Positions 1-8,443 of a stretch of DNA of 64,000 nucleotides are shown in pieces. The translations under genes were made by a program, and so were the position numbers. A model generated the notes under the pieces. The model was not told the origin of the DNA. It saw only the letters and a list, made by a program, of their open reading frames with translations, and did not search any database. The stretch's first letter is position 1; every line of letters starts with the position of its first letter. This DNA is from Benzoatithermus sp963720725. Lineage in GTDB: Bacteria; Pseudomonadota; Alphaproteobacteria; Geminicoccales; Geminicoccaceae. The DNA is taken from NCBI GenBank assembly GCA_963720725.1, contig CAVRGN010000003.1, positions 1,550,001-1,614,000 of the forward strand, in the 5' to 3' direction.

Positions 1-1047
1 TCGCGTGGGCTCGGCCGCGACCCGGGGCAGGAAGGTGATCGGCGGGTAGAGCCGCAAGGTCTCGCGGAAGACGTTGCGGACAAAGGCGAGGTGCCGGATC
101 TGGTCGAAGGCCAACGGCCCGTCGCCGGCGACGGCCTCGATCTCGGCGCGCATCCGGGCCACCACATCGCCCTGGGTCGCAAGGATGAAGAAGGCCCAGG
201 TCAAGGCACTGGCCGTGGTCTCGTGGCCGGCCAGGAAGAATACGCCCAGCTGGTCGATCAGCTCCTCGCGGGTGAAGGGCCGGCCGGTGTCGCCGCCGCG
301 CGCGTCGATCAAGTCGGCGGCGATGTCGGCGAGGTCGCGGCCACCGGCGGCGAGATGGACGTCGACGAGGTCGCCCAGATGGCCGCGAATGCGCCGGCAG
401 GCGTCGAGCACCCATTCATGCTGCGGGATCCTGGCGAAGGGTGCGGCGAAGATCAGCCGCTTGAGCTCGACATGCGCCACCCGGCGCTCGAACACGGTGA
501 AGGCCTCGAACACGTCGCGCGCCGTCTGCGAGCGCAGCGAGGTCGAGAACACGGTCCGGCAGATGATGTCGGCGGTGAGGTGGCTCATCGCCAGATCGAG
601 CGAGACCGGCTCGCCGCGCGCCGCCACGCCGTCGAGATGCGCCTCGTAGTCGTCGAGTGCCGCCGCCATCGCGGCGAAGGCGCGGGTGATGCGCATGTGG
701 GTAAAGGCCGGATCGATCATCCGCCGCTGGCGCCGCCAGGTCTCGCCGCTGCAGACGAAGATCGAGTTGCCGACCAGCGGTTCGAGTGCGCCGACCATCA
801 GGTCGTTCTTGGGGAAGATGTCGCTGGGATCGGCGAGGATGCCGCGCAGCAGGTCCGGCTCGTTGACGATCAGGATCGAGCGGCGCGAATAGCCGAGATG
901 GCCCACATCCATGCGGTAGGCATCGGCCGGAAGCAGGCTGAGCAGATTGCCGTCGCCGTTCCAGACCACGCGCGCCAGCGCCGCTAGGGCCGGCAGAGGC
1001 CGCGGCCGCGGCGGACAGTACGGCTTGACCGTGGCGACCGGGTCCAT
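1..1047 (-). CDS. Cytochrome P450, C-terminus cut by window edge
   Basis: Reading on the minus strand from an ATG at 1047, 349 codons run without a stop to base 1. The protein shows a C-helix WRRQRR segment, the I-helix oxygen-activation motif AGHETT (near bases 220-250) and the K-helix ExxR as ETLR, which together identify a P450 monooxygenase. The heme-binding cysteine loop would lie beyond the window. The first residues are proline-rich (PPRPRPLP), as in soluble bacterial P450s with a short hinge. It is divergent from the next gene, with 57 bp between the two starts. Its place beside crtI makes oxidation of a carotenoid, terpenoid or lipid an attractive guess, but the substrate cannot be read from the sequence. 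Confidence 0.9.
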   Translation of the reverse strand, partial: MDPVATVKPYCPPRPRPLPALAALARVVWNGDGNLLSLLPADAYRMDVGHLGYSRRSILIVNEPDLLRGILADPSDIFPKNDLMVGALEPLVGNSIFVCSGETWRRQRRMIDPAFTHMRITRAFAAMAAALDDYEAHLDGVAARGEPVSLDLAMSHLTADIICRTVFSTSLRSQTARDVFEAFTVFERRVAHVELKRLIFAAPFARIPQHEWVLDACRRIRGHLGDLVDVHLAAGGRDLADIAADLIDARGGDTGRPFTREELIDQLGVFFLAGHETTASALTWAFFILATQGDVVARMRAEIEAVAGDGPLAFDQIRHLAFVRNVFRETLRLYPPITFLPRVAAEPTR

Positions 1048-1104
1048 TCCTATCGACGTAAACGCTGAGTGAGGCTCCGGGCAAGCGAGACGGGGAGCGG
1101 GACG

Positions 1105-1842
1105 ATGTGGTGGGCCTTTCACGTGCTTGTCTGGACGCACATCGCGGTCGGCTCGGTCGGGCTCATATCGTTCTGGGTGCCCGTCCTCGCGCAAAAAGGT
1201 GGCGCCGCCCACCGGCGCTGGGGGCGAGTGTTCACCTGGTCGATGCTGCTCACCGGCAGCGTCGCCATCGGCATGAGCACGCTCACCATCCTGGCCCCGG
1301 TCGCCACCCACCCGCACCTGCAGGCGCTCGAGGTCGAGCTGGTGCGCGGCATCTTCGGCTGGATGATGCTCTACCTGGCCATCCTGACGATCAACCTCGC
1401 CTGGTATGGCTGGCTGTGCGTGCTGAACCGCACCTGCTACCAGCGCAACCGCGAATGGCGCAACCTGGCGCTCCAGGCCCTGGTCACCATCGCCGCCGCC
1501 AATTGCGCGGTCCAGGGCTGGCGGATCGGGCAGCCCCTGATGCTGGGCATCTCGCTCGTGGGGTTCGCCACCGCCGCCACCAATCTGCGCTACCTCTACA
1601 AGGCGGCACCCGCCCGCAACGAGTGGCTGTTCGAGCATCTCAAGGGGCTCGTGGGTGCGGGCATCTCGGTCTACACCGCGTTCTTCGCCTTCGGTGCCGT
1701 CCGGCTGATGCCGCAACTCGCGCTGAACCCGCTGCTGTGGGCGTTGCCGCTCGCCACCGGTCTCGCCATCATCATCTACTACAAGGTCAACCTCGGCCGC
1801 AAATCCGGGAAACCTGTGTACATCCCCAGGCCAGCCGCGTGA
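1105..1842 (+). CDS. Polytopic membrane protein, DUF2306-like
   Basis: This 245-residue protein is mostly hydrophobic and has about six to seven membrane segments. It begins MWWAFHVLVWTHIAVGS, with a short arginine-rich loop (HRRWGR) after the first or second helix. The pattern resembles the DUF2306 family of unknown function. An ATG at 1105 preceded by GGGAGCGGGA is preferred over an in-frame ATG at 1069 because the extra residues are polar and out of character. It lies between the P450 and crtI and reads in the crtI direction, but the crtI promoter box sits in the gap, so it is probably not in that operon. No catalytic motif was recognised. Confidence 0.6.
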   Translation: MWWAFHVLVWTHIAVGSVGLISFWVPVLAQKGGAAHRRWGRVFTWSMLLTGSVAIGMSTLTILAPVATHPHLQALEVELVRGIFGWMMLYLAILTINLAWYGWLCVLNRTCYQRNREWRNLALQALVTIAAANCAVQGWRIGQPLMLGISLVGFATAATNLRYLYKAAPARNEWLFEHLKGLVGAGISVYTAFFAFGAVRLMPQLALNPLLWALPLATGLAIIIYYKVNLGRKSGKPVYIPRPAA

Positions 1843-1862
1843 TGCACCGCGTCAGCAAAAAC

Positions 1863-1896
1863 TGTTAGGCAAGGTTGACGTAAACCCGCTAAGACA
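1863..1896. promoter_or_regulatory. Composite double PpsR box before crtI
   Basis: The sequence reads TGT-N12-ACGT-N12-ACA. It can be parsed as two overlapping PpsR/CrtJ-type boxes, TGT-N12-ACG and CGT-N12-ACA, sharing the central CG. It ends 9 bp before the crtI start, a position suited to repression. The same 34-bp arrangement occurs before bchF and ppsR2. Confidence 0.65.
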
Positions 1897-1905
1897 TCGA
1901 CCGTG

Positions 1906-3432
1906 ATGCTCACCGATCTCACCCCGCCCCGGGTCGCGGTACCCGAGCTGTCCGGCCGGCCGCATGCGGTCGTGATCGGCAGCGGATTCGGCGGCCTCGC
2001 CGCCGCGGTCCGCCTGGGGGCGCGGGGCTACCGCGTCACCGTGCTCGAGAAGCTCGATGCGCCCGGCGGCCGGGCCTATGTCTACCGCCAGGACGGCTTC
2101 ACCTTCGACGCGGGGCCTACCATCGTCACGGCACCCTTCGTGCTCGAGGATCTGTGGCGGCTGTGCGGGCGTGAGCTGGCCCAGGATGTCGAGTTGCGCC
2201 CGGTGAGCCCGTTCTACCGCATCCGCTTCGCCGACGGCGCGGTGTTCGACTATACCGGCGACGTGGCGGCGATGCAGGCCGAGATCGCCCGCTTCTGCCC
2301 TGCAGACGTGCCGAACTACACACGCTTCATGGCGATGAGCGAGCGGATCTTCCGCTACGGCTTCGAGAAGCTCGGCCACGTCCCGTTCAACTCGTGGACC
2401 GACATGGCCAGGGCACTGCCCAAGATGGTGCAGCTGCAGAGCCTGCGCTCGGTCTACGGCCTGGTTTCCAGCTACTTCAGCGATCCACGGCTGCGGGTGG
2501 TGTTCAGCTTCCACCCGCTCCTGGTCGGCGGTAACCCGTTCCGGGTCACCTCGATGTACTGCCTGATCGAGTTCCTGCAGCACAAATGGGGCGTGCACTT
2601 CGCCATGGGCGGGACCGGTGCCCTGGTGCGCGGGCTGGTCGGCCTGATCGAGGGGCAGGGGGGCGAGGTCCGCTGCAACGCGCCGGTGAGCGAGATCACG
2701 GTCGAGCGCGGTCGCGCCACCGGGGTCCGGCTGGCCTCCGGCGAAACCGTGCCCGCGGCGGTCGTGGTCTCCAACGCCGACTCGGCCTGGACCTACCGCA
2801 ACCTCGTCCCCGCCGCGGCGAGGCGGCGTTGGACCGACCGGCGGATCGCGCGCGCGAGCTACTCCATGGGTCTGTTCGTCTGGTACTTCGGCACGCGGCG
2901 CCAGTATCCCGATGTCGCCCACCACACCCTGGTCCTGGGTCCGCGCTACCGCGAGCTGCTCGACGACATCTTCACCCGCAAGGTGCTGGCGGACGATTTC
3001 AGCCTCTATCTCCACCGGCCCACCGTCACCGACCCCTCGCTGGCGCCACCGGGCTGCGATACGTTCTACGTGCTCTCGCCGGTGCCCAACCTGGACAGCG
3101 GCACCGACTGGCGCGTCGCGGCCGAGCCCTACCGGCAAAGGATCGCACGCCATCTCGCCGCCACGATCCTGCCCGGCCTGGAAGAGCAGATCGTCACCTC
3201 GCTGATGCTCACCCCGCAGGATTTCCAGGACCGGCTCTCCTCGGTGCGCGGCGCGGGCTTCGGGCTCGAGCCGATACTGACGCAGAGCGCCTGGTTCCGG
3301 CCGCACAACAGGAGCGAAGACGTGGCGGGCCTCTATCTCGTGGGAGCCGGGACCCATCCCGGGGCCGGACTGCCCGGCGTGATCTCCTCCGCCCGCGTCC
3401 TTGACGCCGTGGTGCCCGATGCCGTGGCCTGA
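1906..3432 (+). CDS. crtI: Phytoene desaturase
   Basis: CrtI is an FAD-dependent, membrane-associated desaturase that converts phytoene to neurosporene or lycopene. The N-terminus carries the dinucleotide-binding fold VIGSGFGGLAAAVRLGARG (about residues 22-40), followed by an EK...GGRAYVYRQDGF segment. The C-terminus carries the CrtI signature around YLVGAGTHPGAGLPGV. At about 508 residues it has the usual length. The ATG at 1906 and a GTG at 1903 are both possible starts. crtB follows with a 14-base overlap, a classic crtIB pair. The composite PpsR-type box immediately upstream implies redox or light control. No defect is visible. Confidence 0.97.
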   Translation: MLTDLTPPRVAVPELSGRPHAVVIGSGFGGLAAAVRLGARGYRVTVLEKLDAPGGRAYVYRQDGFTFDAGPTIVTAPFVLEDLWRLCGRELAQDVELRPVSPFYRIRFADGAVFDYTGDVAAMQAEIARFCPADVPNYTRFMAMSERIFRYGFEKLGHVPFNSWTDMARALPKMVQLQSLRSVYGLVSSYFSDPRLRVVFSFHPLLVGGNPFRVTSMYCLIEFLQHKWGVHFAMGGTGALVRGLVGLIEGQGGEVRCNAPVSEITVERGRATGVRLASGETVPAAVVVSNADSAWTYRNLVPAAARRRWTDRRIARASYSMGLFVWYFGTRRQYPDVAHHTLVLGPRYRELLDDIFTRKVLADDFSLYLHRPTVTDPSLAPPGCDTFYVLSPVPNLDSGTDWRVAAEPYRQRIARHLAATILPGLEEQIVTSLMLTPQDFQDRLSSVRGAGFGLEPILTQSAWFRPHNRSEDVAGLYLVGAGTHPGAGLPGVISSARVLDAVVPDAVA

Positions 3433-4468
3433 GCCGCGCCACGCCGAAGCGGCCGATCAGGCGGCCTGCGCGGCCCTGCTGCGCCACGGGTCCAAGACCT
3501 TCTTCGCCGCCTCGCGCCTGCTGCCGCCACGGCTGCGGCAGCCGGCAACCGTGCTCTACGCCTTCTGCCGGGTCGCCGACGATGCCGCCGACCTGAACGG
3601 TGGCCGGCCGGATCAGACAGCACAGCTGCGCCTGCGGCTGGCCCGCGCCTATGAGGGCCGGCCGCTGCCGCAGCCGATCGACCGGGCGCTGGCCGATCTG
3701 GTCCGCGACTACGCCCTGCCGCGTCCACTGCTGGAGGCGTTGTTCGAGGGCTTCGAGTGGGACGCGGCCGACCGACGCTACGAGACGCTGGACCAGCTCC
3801 TGGCCTACGCCGCCCGCGTCGCCGGCACCGTCGGGGCGCTGATGAGCCTCCTGATGGGCTGCCGCCGAGCGGACACGGTCGCGCGGGCCTGCGACCTGGG
3901 CATGGCGATGCAGCTCACCAACATCGCGCGCGACGTCGGCGAGGACGCACGGAACGGCCGGCTCTACCTGCCGCTGTCCTGGCTGCGCGAGGCAGGGATC
4001 GATCCCGCGACCTGGCTCGCCCGGCCGGAGTTCACGCCGGCGCTGGCGGGAGTCGTGGCCCGCCTCCTGCTGGCCGCCGACGAACTCTACCGCCGTGCCG
4101 AGACCGGCATGCGGGAATTGCCGCTCGACTGCCGCCCGGGCATCCGCGCGGCGCGGCTGCTCTACGCCGAGATCGGGGCCGAGCTGTATCGGCGGGGATT
4201 GGACTCGGTGAGCCAGCGTACGGTGGTGCCCGGCCGTCGCAAATTGCCGCTGCTCGCCCGCGCGCTCGGGGGCGCCGCCGTCGGCGGCCGCGCCGCTGCG
4301 CTGCCGAGCGTGCCATCGGCCCAGTTCCTGGTGGATGCCGTGCTCGCTGCGCCGGCACCCGCGCTCAAGGCGCCGCGCATGCCACGCTGGAGTTTCGACC
4401 AGCATGCCGGCCGGATGCTGGAGCTGCTGGAGCGGGTCGAGCGGCGGCGGGAGACGAGCGAGGCCTGA
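3419..4468 (+). CDS. crtB: Phytoene synthase
   Basis: CrtB condenses two geranylgeranyl diphosphates into phytoene, the first committed carotenoid step. Both aspartate-rich motifs are present: DDAAD within the YAFCRVADDAAD segment near residue 50, and the NIARDVGED segment near residue 175. The protein has about 349 residues, slightly long because of an alanine- and proline-rich C-terminal tail. The ATG at 3419 lies inside the end of crtI, indicating translational coupling. It supplies CrtI, and CrtE in this window makes its substrate. Confidence 0.96.
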   Translation: MPWPEPRHAEAADQAACAALLRHGSKTFFAASRLLPPRLRQPATVLYAFCRVADDAADLNGGRPDQTAQLRLRLARAYEGRPLPQPIDRALADLVRDYALPRPLLEALFEGFEWDAADRRYETLDQLLAYAARVAGTVGALMSLLMGCRRADTVARACDLGMAMQLTNIARDVGEDARNGRLYLPLSWLREAGIDPATWLARPEFTPALAGVVARLLLAADELYRRAETGMRELPLDCRPGIRAARLLYAEIGAELYRRGLDSVSQRTVVPGRRKLPLLARALGGAAVGGRAAALPSVPSAQFLVDAVLAAPAPALKAPRMPRWSFDQHAGRMLELLERVERRRETSEA

Positions 4469-4472
4469 CGAG

Positions 4473-4928
4473 TTGGCGAACGAGCAAGGCGGCCTGGCCG
4501 CCATCCTGGAGCGCGGCGAGCACTATATCTACCTCGCGACCGCGCTGATCCTGGTGGTTGCCGCCGCGGCGCTCCTGGTGGTCGCGGTCGCCGAGGCAGG
4601 TCAGCAGGTTCTCGCCGGCGACTATGGCGGAGCGCTCCTGCAACTCCTCGATCGGGCACTGCTTGTCCTGATGCTGGCCGAGATCATCTACACCGTGCGC
4701 AGCATCGCGCAGCGCAAGCGGCTGGAGGTCGAACCGTTCTTCATCGTGGCGATTATCGCCGCGATCCGCAGGATCTTGATCATCACCGCCGAGAGCACGA
4801 CCAACGTCAATCTGCAGGATCCGCATTTCCAGGCGGCCTTGGTCGAGCTCGGCCTGCTCGCGGTGATCGTCCTGGCCCTGGCCGGCGCGATGCGGCTGAT
4901 CCCGGAGCATGCGCCGGAGAAGCTGTGA
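4473..4928 (+). CDS. PsiE-like small membrane protein
   Basis: From a TTG at 4473, only a few bases after crtB, a protein of about 151 residues is encoded with four predicted membrane segments. The segment VEPFFIVAIIAAIRRILII resembles the phosphate-starvation-inducible PsiE family, whose biochemical role is unknown. An ATG further upstream would lie deep inside crtB and gives an arginine-rich, non-homologous N-terminus, so TTG is preferred. The gene sits in the crtIB transcript, which suggests co-expression with carotenoid synthesis. The family call is by eye. Confidence 0.7.
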   Translation: MANEQGGLAAILERGEHYIYLATALILVVAAAALLVVAVAEAGQQVLAGDYGGALLQLLDRALLVLMLAEIIYTVRSIAQRKRLEVEPFFIVAIIAAIRRILIITAESTTNVNLQDPHFQAALVELGLLAVIVLALAGAMRLIPEHAPEKL

Positions 4929-5131
4929 GCGGTAGTCTCGGCCTGATCGAGCTGCTTTTGGTGTTCGGGGCGGTGATGGCCTTCGGCGTCTGGCAGCTGC
5001 GATCGCTGCGCCGCGACCAGGGCTCAGCGCCGCCGCGGCATCCGGAACGGAAGCAGCAGCCGGACCCAGTTGGCGCTGAACCGGTCGAGGTCGAGGCTCT
5101 CATGCATGGTCGTGACCGTCCGCCCGAGTAG
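4925..5131 (+). CDS. Small single-pass membrane protein
   Basis: A GTG at 4925 overlaps the stop of the PsiE-like gene (GTGA) and opens a 68-codon frame. Residues 5-25 form one hydrophobic helix (LGLIELLLVFGAVMAFGVWQL), followed by a basic LRSLRRDQ stretch and a polar tail. The tail overlaps the 3' end of crtC on the other strand by 108 bases. The start overlap and plausible topology support a real gene. The antisense tail and small size leave doubt. No function was recognised. Confidence 0.45.
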   Translation: MSGSLGLIELLLVFGAVMAFGVWQLRSLRRDQGSAPPRHPERKQQPDPVGAEPVEVEALMHGRDRPPE

Positions 5132-5941
5132 CTGGGTTTCGACCACCGAGCGGGCGTAGAACGGCGTGTCCTCCAGCGTCTGGCGCACGCGCGCCGCATG
5201 GCCCGCCTCGCTCTGGGTGCGCCGCCGTATCCGCCACCGCGTTCGCGGCAGCGCCGCCCGGGGCAGCGGCTCGAGATGCTCGACCCTGCCGTCGGTGCGA
5301 AAGCGCAGCGCCAGGGCGCGCTCGCTGCCGTCGCGGCGGCGCAGGTCGTAGAGCACGGCGGCCTCGTCGCCGAGCGCACCCCGGCTCCAGTCCCACTCGG
5401 CGAAGCCCGTCTCCAGCGGCTCCTCGCCGGCATTGGCGTCGTGATAGCCCGCACCGCTCCAGCGCAGCGCCGGGCGTTCCATCTCGACCTCGACCCGTGC
5501 CAGGGGTGCCACCGGCCACCAGCGGTGCCGTGCCGGGCCGTCCAGCAGCTCGACATGGTCCGCGCGCAGCAGCGGATGCAGGCGCACCGTGCCGCGCAGC
5601 CGCGAGGGCACGGGAAACGTCGTCTCGTCGATGCGCACCACCAGGGCGTCGCCTTCCCAGCCGATCGAGCTGGGGCCGATGGACAACCGCACCGCGTCGC
5701 GGGAAACGCTGCGGCGGCCGCGCTCGGTCAGGGCCCAGCGGTGGCCCGCAGCACCGTAGAAGGCGACGTTGAGGGCGCAGTGGTCGAGCGGATCGGTACG
5801 CCCGGCCCAGGCGTAGTAGGGCGAGAACACGCTGCCCAGCATCGCGATGATGGTGAGCCCGTGCCGGCCATCGTCGCTCAGCGCGTCGACGTACCACCAG
5901 AGATAGCCGCCCGGCGGGACCTCCCGGTCGAACCCAGGTCC
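5024..5941 (-). CDS. crtC: Carotenoid 1,2-hydratase (hydroxyneurosporene synthase)
   Basis: CrtC adds water to the terminal double bond of neurosporene or lycopene in the spheroidene/spirilloxanthin pathway. The recognisable protein begins around GPGFDREVPPGGYLWWYVDA and continues through LGSVFSPYYAWAG to the end at PFRMPRR, about 300 residues. The region overlaps the 3' end of crtD. No ATG, GTG or TTG lies at the expected N-terminus in this frame. The next in-frame ATG is at 6079, deep inside crtD, and gives a non-homologous leader. The true start is therefore uncertain and a base error near the crtD-crtC junction is possible. The coordinate given marks where homology appears to begin. Confidence 0.88.
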   Translation of the reverse strand, partial: GPGFDREVPPGGYLWWYVDALSDDGRHGLTIIAMLGSVFSPYYAWAGRTDPLDHCALNVAFYGAAGHRWALTERGRRSVSRDAVRLSIGPSSIGWEGDALVVRIDETTFPVPSRLRGTVRLHPLLRADHVELLDGPARHRWWPVAPLARVEVEMERPALRWSGAGYHDANAGEEPLETGFAEWDWSRGALGDEAAVLYDLRRRDGSERALALRFRTDGRVEHLEPLPRAALPRTRWRIRRRTQSEAGHAARVRQTLEDTPFYARSVVETQLLGRTVTTMHESLDLDRFSANWVRLLLPFRMPRRR

Positions 5942-7415
5942 GCGACCAGCGCCGCTGCCGCCATCCGGCCCGAGAGTGCGGTCATCGGCACGCCCGGACC
6001 CGGATGGACGCTGCCACCCGCCAGGTAGAGTCCGGGGATCCTGGTCCGCACCCCCGGCCGGTCGAACGATGCCTTCCATCCGTGCGATGCCTTCCCGTAG
6101 AGGGCGCCCCCGGTCGCCGGGAACAGGGCGTCGAAATCCGCAGGAGTCACCACCCGCATCCGCTCGGGCTCGCGGCGCAGCTGCAGACCGCAGCGTTGCA
6201 GGAGGCCGAACGCCCGCTCGGCGCAGGCCGTGATCTCCTCCTCCGGCAGCGGCCGGACATCGCCGGTCGGCGGAGCGTTGACGAGACAGAACAGCCGCTC
6301 GCGGCCCGCGATGCCGGTGCCGTCGTCGCCTCGGTCCTGGGCGCAGACATAGACCGTGGGCGTCCGCGGCAGCCGGCCGTGCCGGAGCACGTCGTCGAAC
6401 TCGCCGCGATAGGCCTTGGAGAAGAAGACGTTGTGATGGTGCAACGGGAAGCCCTGGGCTTCGGCGTGCAGCAGCCAGGTCACGGCCGACAGCGAGCGGG
6501 CCGTGGGCTCGGTGCGCGGCACCGCACCCGCGATCGCCGGGCCGAGCCGCCCGCTCGCGACCGCGGCGGCGTCGCCGTTGACGATCACGGCGTCGGCGGC
6601 GATCCGCTCACCCGAGGCCAGGCGCACTCCCGCCACGGCGCCGCGCTCCACCACCACCTCCGATGCCTCGGCCCGGTAGCGGACGTCGACGCCGTTTCTC
6701 GTCGCGAGCTCGGCCATGGCCGAGGCCAGGCGGTGCATGCCGCCCTCGATTTGCCAGACGCCCTCCTGCTCGACATGGGCGATCAGCATCAGCGTCGCCG
6801 GAGCCAGGAACGGCGACGAGCCGACATAGGTGGCGTAGCGGCCGAACAGCTGGCGCAGGCGCGGATCGTGGAAGTACCGGCCCAGGGCACTCCACATGGT
6901 CTCGAACGGCTGGGTGTGGACCAGCTGCCCCATCCGGCGCGGGCCGAAGGCGGAGATCAGCCCGAACATGCTGGGCCGGTCCGCACGGATGAACGGCTGG
7001 TCCAGGGTCTCGAAGATGCGCTTGGCTGCGGCACAGAACTCGAGATAGCGGCGGCCATCGGCTGGGCCCGCGAAGGCGGCGATGGCCTCGGCGGAGCGGT
7101 CGCGGTCGGCGAACAGGTCGAGCCTGCCGCCCTCGTCCCAGGCGTGGCGTGCGAGGATCGCCAGCGGCCGAGGGTGACCGCGGCGTCGAGCGAGCCGCCG
7201 GCGCGGGCGAAGATGTCTTCGAAGATTCCGCGCAAGGTGAGCACGGTCGGCCCGGCGTCGAGCCGCACCTCGCCCACCGCCACCTCGCGCATCTTGCCGC
7301 CCGGCTGGTCGGCGCGCTCGACGAGGGTGACCGCGCAGCCCCGCGCGCCGAGCTCGAGCGCGGCCACGAGCCCGGCGATGCCGGCGCCGACGATGGTGAC
7401 GCGTTGCGTGCCCAA
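5878..7415 (-). CDS. crtD: Methoxyneurosporene (3,4-)desaturase, one-base frameshift
   Basis: CrtD is a CrtI-related FAD desaturase acting on hydroxy- or methoxy-carotenoids in spirilloxanthin synthesis. The N-terminal part (VTIVGAGIAGLVAALELGARG) and the rest (from LAILARHAWDEGG onward, with the C-terminal GLYLAGGSVHPGPGVPM motif) lie in different frames. They join near 7170, where one base appears to be missing: ...VTLGRW should read VTL-R-P-LAIL. The combined length, about 512 residues, is normal. A TTG at 7415 with GGGAGAGG upstream gives a start matching the family. The TTG at 7490 lies inside the promoter box. Either this is a sequencing error or crtD is inactive. Confidence 0.9.
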
Positions 7416-7484
7416 GAAGTGCGGCCTCTCCCAAAACGCCGTTGCTCCCGCGATCGTCCGTCTATATGAGATTACAGCATGAGG

Positions 7485-7502
7485 TGACAATCAAACCTTA
7501 CA
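7485..7502. promoter_or_regulatory. Probable PpsR box between crtD and crtE
   Basis: TGA-N12-ACA (read on the other strand TGT-N12-TCA) matches five of six PpsR half-site positions. It lies in the divergent crtD-crtE intergenic region, 28 bp before the crtE start, so it could serve both genes. Confidence 0.5.
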
Positions 7503-7529
7503 CATCGGATCTCGGCAGGGAGGCTCGCG

Positions 7530-8399
7530 ATGGAAGCCACGACGCGGATCGAGCAGGCGCTGGGTGCGGCCATCGCGCGGGCAGGTGGCCCGACCTGTCC
7601 GCCCGGCCTCGCCAACGCCGTCCGCTACGCCGTGTTCCCCGGCGGCGCCCGGATCCGGCCGCGTTTGTGCCTCGCCGTGGCGCAGGCCTGCGGCGAGGAC
7701 CAGCCGGCCGTGACCGACTCCGCCGCCGCCGCCATCGAGCTGCTCCACTGCGCCTCCCTGGTCCATGACGACCTGCCCTGCTTCGACGACGCGCCGATCC
7801 GGCGCGGCAAGCCTTCGGTGCACCGCGCCTTCGGCGAGCAGCTGGCGGTGCTCACCGGCGACGCGCTGATCGTGCTGGCCTTCGAGACCGTGGCCCTGGC
7901 CGCGGCCGTGACCCCCGCCCGGCTGGCGCCGCTGGTGCTGATCGTGTCGCGCTCGGTCGGGATGCCGGCCGGCATCGCGGCCGGCCAGGCCTGGGAGTGC
8001 GAGTCCTACGTCGATCTCGCCCAGTATCACCGCGCCAAGACCGGTGCCCTGTTCGCCGCCGCGACCATGGCCGGCGCGAAGGCCGCCGGTGCCGTGGGCG
8101 AACCCTGGCGCGTTCTGGGCGAGCGGCTCGGCGAGGCGTTCCAGGTCGCCGACGACATCCGCGACGTCGCCGCCACGCCCGAAGAGCTCGGCAAGCCGGT
8201 GGGGCAGGACGAGGCGCTGGGACGGCAGAGCGCCGTGCGCGAGCTCGGCGTGGACGGCGCCGTGCGCCGCCTCGATCGGCTGATGGCGGACGCCGTCGAT
8301 TCCATCCCGGCCTGCCCGGGCGCCGCCGAACTCCGCGCGCTCATCCTGCGCTACGGCAAGCACTTCCTGCCCGAGGGCCTGGTGCGCGCGGCCGCCTGA
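7530..8399 (+). CDS. crtE: Geranylgeranyl diphosphate synthase
   Basis: CrtE extends farnesyl to geranylgeranyl diphosphate, feeding both carotenoids (CrtB) and the bacteriochlorophyll tail (BchG/BchP). The first aspartate-rich motif reads DDLPCFDD within SLVHDDLPCFDDAPIRRG, near residue 80. The second reads DDIRD within FQVADDIRDV, near residue 205. The 289-residue length is normal for a short-chain prenyltransferase. A GGGAGG six bases before the ATG at 7530 supports the start. crtF follows after 44 bases, forming a crtEF operon. Confidence 0.96.
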   Translation: MEATTRIEQALGAAIARAGGPTCPPGLANAVRYAVFPGGARIRPRLCLAVAQACGEDQPAVTDSAAAAIELLHCASLVHDDLPCFDDAPIRRGKPSVHRAFGEQLAVLTGDALIVLAFETVALAAAVTPARLAPLVLIVSRSVGMPAGIAAGQAWECESYVDLAQYHRAKTGALFAAATMAGAKAAGAVGEPWRVLGERLGEAFQVADDIRDVAATPEELGKPVGQDEALGRQSAVRELGVDGAVRRLDRLMADAVDSIPACPGAAELRALILRYGKHFLPEGLVRAAA

Positions 8400-8443
8400 G
8401 GCCGCCCTTGCACGAGATCGCCCGCGGCGGACCGCCGGAGGAC

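Noticed and set aside
1852..3357. A 501-codon minus-strand frame opposite crtI
   Set aside because: The composition is rich in H, R, E and G with no fold or motif, while crtI on the plus strand is fully conserved.
4335..4472. Upstream ATG extension of the PsiE-like gene
   Set aside because: The extra residues are read from crtB out of frame and are arginine- and cysteine-rich with no family similarity. The TTG at 4473 fits operon spacing.
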